Shown here piece by piece: positions 42,634 through 51,275 of a stretch of DNA of 51,275 bases (positions are counted from its first letter, which is position 1; each line of letters begins with the position of its first letter). Origin of the DNA: Blastococcus sp. CCUG 61487. Its GTDB lineage: Bacteria > Actinomycetota > Actinomycetes > Mycobacteriales > Geodermatophilaceae. The stretch is from NCBI RefSeq assembly GCF_005222955.1, contig NZ_LWUA01000291.1, positions 1-51,275 of the forward strand, read 5' to 3'. The translations under genes were made by a program, and so were the position numbers. The notes under the pieces are model-generated. The model made no database searches. It had not been told where the DNA came from and was given only the letters and a program-made list of their open reading frames with translations.

Positions 42634-43809
42634 ATGTGGCAGCTTCAGAACGCGGTGCGTCACTACCCGTGGGGGTCGCACACGGTCATCCCCGAGCTGC
42701 TGGGCCGGCCCTCGCCGGCTGACCAGCCGCACGCCGAGCTGTGGATCGGCGCCCACCCCGACGAGCCGAGCGTGCGTTCCGACGGCGTGCCGCTGGACAA
42801 GGCCATCGCCGCCGAGCCCGAGCAGCTCATGGGTCGCGACGTCGTCGACAGGTTCGGCGCCCGGCTGCCCTTCCTCATGAAGGTGCTCGCCGCCGACCAG
42901 CCGCTCTCGCTGCAGGCGCACCCCACCACCGAGCAGGCCCAGGCCGGGTACGCCGCCGAGGAGGCCGCGGGCGTGCTGCGCGACGACCCGACGCGCACGT
43001 TCAAGGACCCGTACCACAAGCCGGAGATCCTGGTCGCCCTCACGCCCGTCGAGGCGCTGTGCGGCTTCCGGCCGGTCGAGGAATCCCTGCACTGCCTGGC
43101 GAAGCTGCAGGTGCCCGAGCTCAAGCCCACCATCGCCGCGCTGGCGCGCGGTGGGCTGCGGGCGGCGATCCCGCAGCTGCTGGCGCTGCCCCCCGAGCAG
43201 CGGGAGGCGCTGGTCTCCGCCGTCGCGGTGTCCGCCGCCGGCTTCGTCGCCGCCCACGACCCGGAGTTCATCAACACCTACCGCTGGGCGGCCTCGCTCG
43301 CCGAGACCTACCCCGGCGACCCCGGCGTGGTCATCTCGCTGATGTGCAACCACCTCAAGCTGGCTCCCGGTGAGGCGGTCTTCCTGCCCGCCGGGAACCT
43401 GCACGCCTACCTCTCCGGGGCCGGTGTCGAGGTCATGGCCAGCTCGGACAACGTGCTGCGGGGCGGGCTCACCGGCAAGCACGTCGACCTGGCGGCGCTG
43501 ATCGAGGTCCTCGACTTCACCGACGGCCGGGTGCCGGTGCTGCATCCCGTGCTCGGTCCCGGCGGGCTGCGCTACCCCGTCCCGGTGGCGGACTTCGACG
43601 TCACCTTCTGCCAGCTCGGCGAGCAGGCGGGCACCCTGACCACCCGCGGTCCGCAGCTGCTGCTGTGCACCGAGGGCACGGCGGTGCTCGCCTCGGCCGA
43701 CGAGGAGCTCACCCTGCAGAAGGGCGAGTCGGCCTTCGTGCCCGCGGGGACACCGGTCAGCGCGCGCGGTCCCGCGGTGCTCTACCGCGCGACGACGAAC
43801 CTCACCTGA
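42634..43809 (+). CDS. manA: Mannose-6-phosphate isomerase, class I
   Basis: 391 residues. QNAVRHYPWGSHTVIPELLG at the N-terminus, AELWIGAHPDEPS, LPFLMKVLAADQPLSLQAHP (zinc-site Gln/His), DPYHKPEILVAL (zinc-site Glu) and the distal PGEAVFLPAGNLHAYLSGAGVEVMASSDNVLRGGLT (His and catalytic Arg) are all present. It joins fructose-6-P to the GDP-mannose pathway. Leaderless ATG. It corresponds to Rv3255c. Confidence 0.96.
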   Translation: MWQLQNAVRHYPWGSHTVIPELLGRPSPADQPHAELWIGAHPDEPSVRSDGVPLDKAIAAEPEQLMGRDVVDRFGARLPFLMKVLAADQPLSLQAHPTTEQAQAGYAAEEAAGVLRDDPTRTFKDPYHKPEILVALTPVEALCGFRPVEESLHCLAKLQVPELKPTIAALARGGLRAAIPQLLALPPEQREALVSAVAVSAAGFVAAHDPEFINTYRWAASLAETYPGDPGVVISLMCNHLKLAPGEAVFLPAGNLHAYLSGAGVEVMASSDNVLRGGLTGKHVDLAALIEVLDFTDGRVPVLHPVLGPGGLRYPVPVADFDVTFCQLGEQAGTLTTRGPQLLLCTEGTAVLASADEELTLQKGESAFVPAGTPVSARGPAVLYRATTNLT

Positions 43810-43860
43810 CCCAGCGGCCGCGGCCTGCGTGTCGCGGACCGGGACGGCGCGCGGCCTGCC

Positions 43861-43866
43861 TAGGTT
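43861..43866 (+). promoter_or_regulatory. -10 box of the secreted nuclease gene
   Basis: TAGGTT, giving a leader of about 27 nt before ATG 43900. It is in the 90-bp gap after manA. Confidence 0.4.
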
Positions 43867-43899
43867 CCGAGGCGCCGTCGTCTTCCGCCTGGGGTCGTC

Positions 43900-45039
43900 A
43901 TGTCCGTCCGCCTGCCCGCACGTGCCCGCCGCGCCGCCCGTGCGGTGGTCGCGCCGTTGCTCGCCGTCGCCCTGCTGGGTGCGTGCGCGGACGCGGAGGC
44001 GACCGACGAGCGTGCGGCGACCTCGGCCACCGAGGCCGCGGCGCCCACGCTCAGCGAGGCGGAGCTCGAGGCGGCGGCGGCCGCGGCCGAGGCCGCCCTG
44101 GCGGAGCTCGAGACCGCCGAGGAGGCGGTTCCCGCCGACGGCCTCGCCGGCACCGCGCTCGACGCGGGCAACACCGACGCCGTCGTCGCCACCGCCGAGC
44201 CGACGTCCGCGCTGGCCGCCCTCGCCGCGCTCGAGGTCAAGGGGCGGGCCCCGCGCACCGGGTACGACCGCGACCTCTTCGGCAACGGGTGGGTGGACAC
44301 CGACCGCAACGGCTGCGACACCCGCAACGACGTGCTGGCCCGCGACCTCACCGGCGAGACGTTCAAGCCGGGCACGCGCAACTGCGTCGTCCTCACCGGC
44401 ACGCTGGTCGACCCCTACTCGGGGAAGACGATCGCCTTCCAGCGGGGCCAGGGCACCAGCGAGGCGGTGCAGATCGACCACGTGGTCGCGCTGTCCGACG
44501 CCTGGCAGAAGGGCGCCCAGCAGTGGGACACCGCGAAGCGCACGCAGTTCGCCAACGACCCGCTCAACCTGCTCGCCGTCGACGGGCCGCTGAACATGCA
44601 GAAGGGCGACGGCGATGCCGCCACCTGGCTGCCGCCGGCGCGGTCCTTCCGCTGCGCCTACGTCGCCCGGCAGGTCGCGGTGAAGGTCCGCTACGGCGCG
44701 TGGGTGACCCAGGCCGAGAAGAACACGATGGCCACGGTGCTCAGCTCCTGCCCGGCCGAGCCGCTGCCCGGAGGAGTGGTGGCCGTGCTGCCGCAGCGGC
44801 CCGCCCCGGCACCCGCCCCGGCCCCCGCTCCCGCGCCGAAGCCCGCTCCGGCCCCCGCGCCGAAGCCGGCACCGGCCCCGGCCCCGGCTCCTGCCTCGGC
44901 GCCCGCCCCCGCCCCGTCGGTGTCCTACGCGAACTGCACCGAGGTGAAGGCCGCCGGAGCCGCTCCGATCCGGGCCGGTGACCCGGGCTGGCAGCCGAAG
45001 TTCGACAGGGACGGCGACGGCGTCGGCTGCGAGACCTGA
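43900..45039 (+). CDS. Secreted lipoprotein with HNH/DUF1524 nuclease and excalibur domains
   Basis: 379 residues. A lipoprotein signal peptide ends in LLGAC (Cys29). A helical Ala/Glu-rich spacer leads to a DUF1524/HNH module: [37 protein letters not shown] with His194, and [19 protein letters not shown] (metal-binding Asn). A Pro-Ala(-Lys) repeat linker of about 40 residues, as in wall-spanning proteins, carries a C-terminal excalibur calcium-binding domain ending [10 protein letters not shown]. Probably an extracellular DNase held in the wall. ATG 43900. A large hairpin follows. Confidence 0.88.
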   Translation: MSVRLPARARRAARAVVAPLLAVALLGACADAEATDERAATSATEAAAPTLSEAELEAAAAAAEAALAELETAEEAVPADGLAGTALDAGNTDAVVATAEPTSALAALAALEVKGRAPRTGYDRDLFGNGWVDTDRNGCDTRNDVLARDLTGETFKPGTRNCVVLTGTLVDPYSGKTIAFQRGQGTSEAVQIDHVVALSDAWQKGAQQWDTAKRTQFANDPLNLLAVDGPLNMQKGDGDAATWLPPARSFRCAYVARQVAVKVRYGAWVTQAEKNTMATVLSSCPAEPLPGGVVAVLPQRPAPAPAPAPAPAPKPAPAPAPKPAPAPAPAPASAPAPAPSVSYANCTEVKAAGAAPIRAGDPGWQPKFDRDGDGVGCET

Positions 45040-45046
45040 GCGTCGG

Positions 45047-45095
45047 CCCCGTCCAGAGGCTCGCCCCGAGCGTGCGAGGGGTGAGGAGGACGGGG
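45047..45095 (+). terminator. Nuclease-gene terminator
   Basis: CCCCGTCC (45047-45054) pairs with GGACGGGG (45088-45095), and inside it CTCGCCCC pairs with GGGGTGAG (one G-U). It ends 10 nt before the ahcY -10 box, with no U-tract. Confidence 0.6.
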
Positions 45096-45104
45096 TCCTT
45101 CGTC

Positions 45105-45110
45105 TATCCT
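45105..45110 (+). promoter_or_regulatory. -10 box of ahcY
   Basis: TATCCT. Initiation about 7 nt downstream would give a leader of roughly 117 nt, long for this window, where most starts are leaderless. Confidence 0.5.
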
Positions 45111-45116
45111 GGGGAA

Positions 45117-45233
45117 CGGCACGAGCCCCGCCGAAGCCTCGGCATGCTCGCTCTCCCCGGCAACCGGGGATCGAAGCGACCCTGCATCCGACTGCATCGC
45201 CCGGCCGCGCGCCGGGCCCCACCTGGAGCCTCC
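45117..45233 (+). promoter_or_regulatory. Structured 5' leader of ahcY, candidate cis-regulatory RNA
   Basis: Three consecutive structures can be drawn. (1) CGAGC (45122-45126) with GCTCG (45146-45150), enclosing GCCGA/TCGGC around AGCC. (2) CCCCGG (45155-45160) with CCGGGG (45164-45169) around CAA, which contains the string GGCAACC found in SAM-I/SAM-IV cores. (3) GCCCGGC (45199-45205) with GCCGGGC (45211-45217), just before the GGAG ribosome-binding site (45225-45228). It does not match the SAH riboswitch consensus as I remember it. Sensing of SAH, SAM or adenosine is inference only. Confidence 0.5.
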
Positions 45234-46730
<1,497 letters not shown>

Positions 46731-46735
46731 AAGGA

Positions 46736-46786
46736 CCCCCTCCCTCCCCACCCTTCGCAGGCTCAGAGTGGGTCCCTGGGAGGGGG
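46736..46786 (+). terminator. ahcY terminator hairpin
   Basis: CCCCCTCCC (46736-46744) pairs with GGGAGGGGG (46778-46786), 5 nt after the ahcY stop. Confidence 0.55.
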
Positions 46787-46831
46787 CCGGTTCCAGCCCA
46801 GACCAGGGCTGTTTCCGCACGTCAGGTAGTA

Positions 46832-46870
46832 GGGAAAGCGGCTCACCCGGATGGGTGGGCCGCTTTCCTT
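46832..46870 (+). terminator. Second hairpin upstream of mtrA
   Basis: GGAAAGCGGC (46833-46842) pairs exactly with GCCGCTTTCC (46859-46868), with CACCC/GGGTG nested inside, followed by TT. It looks like an intrinsic terminator but ends only 16 nt before the mtrA ATG, so it could instead be part of the mtrA leader. Confidence 0.6.
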
Positions 46871-46885
46871 GCGTGACAGGGGAGA

Positions 46886-47602
<717 letters not shown>

Positions 47603-47615
47603 GCCGGAACTGCCC

Positions 47616-47621
47616 GACAAT
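47616..47621 (+). promoter_or_regulatory. Leaderless -10 box of mtrB
   Basis: GACAAT in the 25-bp mtrA-mtrB gap, 6 nt before GTG 47628. Confidence 0.4.
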
Positions 47622-47627
47622 GGGTGC

Positions 47628-49346
47628 GTGACCGCCACCCGGACGCCTCCTGCGGGGCCCGGCACGACCGGGCCCCCGCCGGAACCCTCGCGCCCGCTGG
47701 GCAGCGGCGCGGCGGCGGCTGCACGACGGCTGCGCCGGCGCGGCGGCGCCCTCCGCCGCTGGCTGCTCCGGACCACCCGCCCCTGGGTGCGGCGCGCCGT
47801 GCACGCCTGGCGCTCGTCGCTGCAGGTGCGCATCGGGGCCATCACGATGGTGGTCGCCGGCACGGTCGTGATCATCGTGAGCATGGTGCTGTTCAGCCAG
47901 ATCCGCGACCAGCTCCTGTCGGTCAAGCGCCAGGCGGCGATCGACCAGGCCCAGGCCGGGGTCGTCGAGGCGCAGGGCGAGGTCGTGAGCATCGCGACCG
48001 GCGACGCCTCGTCGGTGCGCTCCACCCTCGACCGCACCGGCCGGGCGCTGCTCCAGCGGGGCGGGGCAGCGGGCGACTTCGACGTCGTCATGATCTACCG
48101 GACCGGTGAGCGGGAGATCCCGGGCTCCAGCAGGTCGTTCATCTACCAGTCGCTCCCCGACGACCTGCGGGCCGACGTCGACGCCGGGAACCAGTCCTAC
48201 AAGTACGACGAGATCCCCGACGAGAACGGCGACCCGCAGGCATCCCTGGTCTTCGGGGCGCCGGTGACCGTCGACACGGCGGGCGTGGCGCGGACCGAGC
48301 TGTACTACGTCTTCCCCCTCGCGCAGGAGGCCGAGAGCCTGTCGCTGATCCGCAGCACCGTGCTGATCAGCGGCCTCGCGCTCACCCTGTTCGTCGTCGG
48401 CATCGGGGTCCTGGTCACCAGGCTGGTGGTCGATCCCGTGCGGCGGGCCGCGGGGACCGCGCAGCGGCTGGCGGAGGGGCAGCTGGAGGAGCGGATGACG
48501 GTGCGGGGCGAGGACGACCTCGCCCGGCTGGCCACCAGCTTCAACGCGATGGCCGACAGCCTCCAGCGGCAGATCACGCAGCTGGAGAGCCTGTCGCAGC
48601 TGCAGCAGCGGTTCACCTCCGACGTCTCCCACGAGCTGCGCACCCCGCTGACCACCGTGCAGATGGCCGCCGACGTGCTGCACGAGGCGCGCGAGGACTT
48701 CCCACCGCACGTGGCGCGCTCGGCCGAGCTGCTGCGCGCCGAGCTGGACCGCTTCGAGGGCCTGCTCACCGACCTGCTCGAGATCAGCCGCTACGACGCC
48801 GGGGTCGCCGTCCTGGAGGCCGAGCCCACCGACCTGGGCGCGCTGGTCGCGCGGGTCGCGGCGGGGATGTACGCCCTCGCGGAGCGGCACGGGTGCGAGC
48901 TGGTCGTCGACCGGCCGGACGACGACGTCGTCGCCGAGGTGGACGCGCGCCGGGTGGAGCGCATCCTGCGCAACCTCGTCGGCAACGCGATCGAGCACGG
49001 CGCCGGCCGACCCGTCGTGATCACCCTGGCCGCCAGCCGCAGCGCCGCCGCGGTGACGGTGCGGGACCACGGTGTCGGGCTGAGCTCGGCCGACGCGCAG
49101 CACGTCTTCGACCGCTTCTGGCGCGCCGACCCGTCCCGGGTCCGCAGCGTCGGGGGAAGCGGGCTGGGCCTGTCGATCAGCCTGGAGGACGCCCGACTGC
49201 ACGGCGGCTGGCTCCAGGTGTGGGGGCAGCCCGGGTCGGGCGCCCAGTTCCGGCTCACCGTGCCGCTGACCGTGGGCGGGGAGCTCACCAGCTCGCCGCT
49301 GCCGCTGCGGCCGACCACCCTGCGCCGCCCGGGGAGCCCGGCATGA
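47628..49346 (+). CDS. mtrB: Sensor histidine kinase MtrB
   Basis: 572 residues. A long Pro/Arg-rich cytoplasmic N-terminus, membrane helix 1 (about 64-85), an extracellular sensor of about 150 residues, helix 2 (about 245-265), HAMP, then HisKA with DVSHELRTPLTT (His335) and a HATPase_c domain with N box LRNLVGNAIEHG, G1 DHGVGL and G2 GGSGLGLSI. It phosphorylates MtrA. GTG 47628 is preferred since it starts after the mtrA stop with a -10 just before it. The stop overlaps lpqB (ATGA). Confidence 0.96.
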   Translation: MTATRTPPAGPGTTGPPPEPSRPLGSGAAAAARRLRRRGGALRRWLLRTTRPWVRRAVHAWRSSLQVRIGAITMVVAGTVVIIVSMVLFSQIRDQLLSVKRQAAIDQAQAGVVEAQGEVVSIATGDASSVRSTLDRTGRALLQRGGAAGDFDVVMIYRTGEREIPGSSRSFIYQSLPDDLRADVDAGNQSYKYDEIPDENGDPQASLVFGAPVTVDTAGVARTELYYVFPLAQEAESLSLIRSTVLISGLALTLFVVGIGVLVTRLVVDPVRRAAGTAQRLAEGQLEERMTVRGEDDLARLATSFNAMADSLQRQITQLESLSQLQQRFTSDVSHELRTPLTTVQMAADVLHEAREDFPPHVARSAELLRAELDRFEGLLTDLLEISRYDAGVAVLEAEPTDLGALVARVAAGMYALAERHGCELVVDRPDDDVVAEVDARRVERILRNLVGNAIEHGAGRPVVITLAASRSAAAVTVRDHGVGLSSADAQHVFDRFWRADPSRVRSVGGSGLGLSISLEDARLHGGWLQVWGQPGSGAQFRLTVPLTVGGELTSSPLPLRPTTLRRPGSPA

Positions 49347-51076
49347 ACCGGCGCGCCGTCGTCCCGCTGCTCGCGGTGGCCGTGCTCGGGCTCACCTCCT
49401 GCTCGATCGTGCCGACGTCGTCCCCGACGGTCCAGATCACCCAGGCCCCGGAGCGGCCCTCCGCGAACGTGATCACCGAGCCGCTCTCGCCGATCACGGG
49501 CGCGACGCCCGAGGAGATCGTGCGCGGCTTCATCGACGCCTCTGCCAGCACCGTGCGCGGGCACCCCGTCGCCGTGGAGCACCTCACGCCCGACGCGGCG
49601 GCGTCGTGGTCCGACGCCGGGAAGATCTGGATCATCAGCCGCGACTACGCCACCGTCGCGTCCGAGGCCGGCACCGTCGCGGTCAGCGCCAACCTGGTCG
49701 GCACCATCGACGAGCGCGGGGTGTTCGCCGTCGCCGGGGCGGAGTCCTTCACCCGCCAGTTCAGCCTCGTGCAGATCGACGGCGAGTGGCGGATCACCAA
49801 CCCGCCCGACGGGCTGATCATGCTGCAGCTCGACTTCGAGCGGCTCTACGACACCCTCGACGCCTACTTCCTGGACCCCACCGGCCAGCGGCTGGTGCCC
49901 GATCCGCGCCACCTGATCAGCGGAGAGGCCCAGCCGACGGCGCTCGTGGAGCGTCTGCTCGAAGGCCCGTCGGCCGCCCTGGCGCCGGGCGTGCGCAATC
50001 CGCTCGCCGGGGCCCAGCTGGCCCGCACGGTGACCATCGAGGGCCAGACCGCGGTGGTCGACCTCGTCGACGTGGACGTGGAGCCCGGCCCGGCGCTGGC
50101 CGAGCTCTGCGCCCAGATCACCTGGACCCTCGAGCAGCTGGACGACTTCCGCATCACCTCGGTGACCATCAGCATCGAGGGCGAGGTCGTGCGGCCCGAC
50201 GACGTCCCGCGGCAGCAGACCACCGACGACTGGGCGCAGTTCGATCCCGACGCCGCTCCGGTGGACGCGGTGGGGCACTACCTGGACAACGGCGTGCTGC
50301 GCACGCTCCCGGAGGGCGCGCCCGCCCCGGGCCAGGTCGGCGACGGGGGCTACGGGCTCACGTCCGCCGCCGTCGCGGCCGACACCCGGACCAGGGAGCT
50401 CACCGTCGTGTTCGGCGTGCGGCCCGACCCCGCCGGCGCGCGGCTGTGGGCCGGGCCCTACGGGGGCGACCTCTCACCGCTGCCGCACGTCGGTGGGGCC
50501 TTCACCCCGCCCACCGTGGCGGCCACCGGCACGGAGGCGTGGACGGTTCGCGACGGCACCGAGATCCTCCGCGTACCCGCCGGCGCCCCGGCCGCCCAGG
50601 GCGTGGTCGCGCCTGACCTCCCCAACCTGGGGCGCGTGCAGGTGCTGGAGCTCTCGCCGGACGGGGTGCGCGCGGCCGTGGTCATCGCCGGGGCGGAGGG
50701 GTCGCGGCTCTACCTCGGCACCGTCGTGCGCTCCGACCCGGCCGGGATCGTCGAGGTCCGGGGGTTGCGGGAGGTGGCGCCGTCGCTGGGCCGCGTCGTC
50801 GACGTGGCCTGGCGGACCGCCGGGGAGCTGTGGGCGCTCGGCGACACGGGGGAGGGCCGCATCGGGCCGTACTCGGTCGGGGTCGACGGCTGGGGGCTGC
50901 TCCGGGAACGCACCAACGGGCTCCCGGGGGAACCGACCTCGCTCGCCGCGGCACCGGGGCGCCAGCCCCTGGTCGTGGCGAACGGCTTCCTCTGGCAGCG
51001 GTCGGGCGTCTCCTGGGTGACGCTGATCCGGGGCCGCGGGCCACTGCCCGGGTCAGCGCCCTTCTTCCCGCTCTAG
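49343..51076 (+). CDS. lpqB: Lipoprotein LpqB (MtrAB accessory)
   Basis: 577 residues. Signal peptide with lipobox LTSC (Cys20), so membrane-anchored outside the cell. An N-terminal LpqB domain and GerMN module (around residues 190-290, LVERLLEGPSAALAPGVRNPL) are followed by a beta-propeller-like C-terminal domain (RELTVVFGV, VLELSPDGVRAAVVI, VDVAWRTAGELWALG). LpqB binds the MtrB sensor and tunes its signalling. Translationally coupled to mtrB. Confidence 0.95.
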   Translation: MNRRAVVPLLAVAVLGLTSCSIVPTSSPTVQITQAPERPSANVITEPLSPITGATPEEIVRGFIDASASTVRGHPVAVEHLTPDAAASWSDAGKIWIISRDYATVASEAGTVAVSANLVGTIDERGVFAVAGAESFTRQFSLVQIDGEWRITNPPDGLIMLQLDFERLYDTLDAYFLDPTGQRLVPDPRHLISGEAQPTALVERLLEGPSAALAPGVRNPLAGAQLARTVTIEGQTAVVDLVDVDVEPGPALAELCAQITWTLEQLDDFRITSVTISIEGEVVRPDDVPRQQTTDDWAQFDPDAAPVDAVGHYLDNGVLRTLPEGAPAPGQVGDGGYGLTSAAVAADTRTRELTVVFGVRPDPAGARLWAGPYGGDLSPLPHVGGAFTPPTVAATGTEAWTVRDGTEILRVPAGAPAAQGVVAPDLPNLGRVQVLELSPDGVRAAVVIAGAEGSRLYLGTVVRSDPAGIVEVRGLREVAPSLGRVVDVAWRTAGELWALGDTGEGRIGPYSVGVDGWGLLRERTNGLPGEPTSLAAAPGRQPLVVANGFLWQRSGVSWVTLIRGRGPLPGSAPFFPL

Positions 51077-51140
51077 GAAGCGGATCCACAACTTCCTCGC
51101 CCGCGCCGGACCCGGGCCGCCCACCGCCGAGGCTGGGCGG

Positions 51141-51275
51141 GTGGTCGGGGCGGTGTGGTCGGCGCTGGCCGACCTCGTGCTGCCGCGGACGTGCGCCGGC
51201 TGCGGGTTGCCCGGCGTCGTCCTGTGCCGGAGCTGCGCCGGCCTGCTGGCCCGGCCGCACCTGGCCACGCCGCGC
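51141..51275 (+). CDS. ComF family protein, 5' end only (runs off the window)
   Basis: 45 codons are visible: WSALADLVLPRTCAGCG, then GVVLCRSCAGLLARP. The two CxxC pairs before the phosphoribosyltransferase domain are the ComF/GntX zinc ribbon. The order lpqB then ComF matches Rv3244c-Rv3242c, but no HPF gene is yet seen. GTG 51141 has GAGGCT 6 nt upstream, which may be a weak leaderless -10. Confidence 0.75.
   Translation, partial: MVGAVWSALADLVLPRTCAGCGLPGVVLCRSCAGLLARPHLATPR

Noticed and set aside
44800-44920. Short repeats that could be taken for a CRISPR or tandem DNA repeat
   Set aside because: They encode the Pro-Ala-Lys linker of the secreted nuclease in frame; there are no spacers or leader.
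40714-45222. A 1502-codon minus-strand open frame across glpD, manA and the nuclease gene
   Set aside because: It is a shadow of GC-rich plus-strand genes with clear families; its translation is low-complexity Gly/Arg/His with no domain.
45117-45233. Annotation as an SAH or SAM-IV riboswitch
   Set aside because: The core strings and helices of the SAH consensus are not found, and only fragments of SAM-IV are present, so it is listed as an unassigned structured leader.

Overview
The window is a very GC-rich stretch of actinobacterial chromosome, about 97% coding. It uses GTG and TTG starts freely, often overlaps stop and start codons (GTGA/ATGA), and has many start codons lying 6-7 nt behind a TANNNT -10 box. 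The right half follows the order known from Mycobacterium tuberculosis around Rv3242c-Rv3268: fbiA/cofD, cofE, whiB2, Rv3259-like, DUF3499, manB, tobH, manA, ahcY, mtrA, mtrB, lpqB, comF. The left half is a species-specific surface-glycan block. I infer a non-mycolate actinomycete, most likely Geodermatophilaceae (Blastococcus/Geodermatophilus/Modestobacter type). The family-level call is inference from content, not a database match.

Layout. 95-4645: a TIGR03089-like gene, then a tight four-gene operon (PAP2 phosphatase, UbiA-type phosphoribosyltransferase, dprE1, dprE2) that makes decaprenylphosphoryl-arabinose. 4664-4724: paired hairpins between convergent genes. 4772-11373 (minus): LCP ligase, GT-C-like membrane protein, coiled-coil methyltransferase, an unrecognised GT-B-like protein and a GT4 glycosyltransferase. 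11561-16504 (plus): Wzm/Wzt polysaccharide exporter and two GT4 enzymes. 16511-19684 (minus): two tandem GDP-mannose 4,6-dehydratase family genes and a GT4. 19728-28088: GT4, acyltransferase-3 (minus), GT4, wbbL, manC, a membrane protein and an AlkA-type DNA glycosylase. 28093-32730 (minus): an aftB homologue, rmlA, cofE, cofD. 32963-36884: whiB2, two unknown proteins, a metallopeptidase-family protein, a dprE2-like SDR, DUF3499. 36954-51275 (plus): manB, Trm112-like, tobH, DUF808, glpD, manA, a secreted HNH-type nuclease, ahcY with a structured leader, mtrA, mtrB, lpqB and the 5' end of comF.

How the genes fit together. manA, manB and manC supply GDP-mannose. The GMD pair turns part of it into a 6-deoxy sugar nucleotide. 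rmlA feeds dTDP-rhamnose and wbbL adds rhamnose to a lipid-linked primer. The DPA operon supplies the arabinose donor used by the AftB-like enzyme. A battery of glycosyltransferases builds a polymer that Wzm/Wzt exports, possibly recognising a methylated end made by the neighbouring methyltransferase, and the LCP protein attaches glycan to peptidoglycan. MtrAB-LpqB and WhiB2 are cell-envelope and division regulators. No rRNA, tRNA, CRISPR array, insertion sequence or phage gene is seen, and no gene-free stretch exceeds about 235 bp. Positions 1-94 hold nothing I can call.
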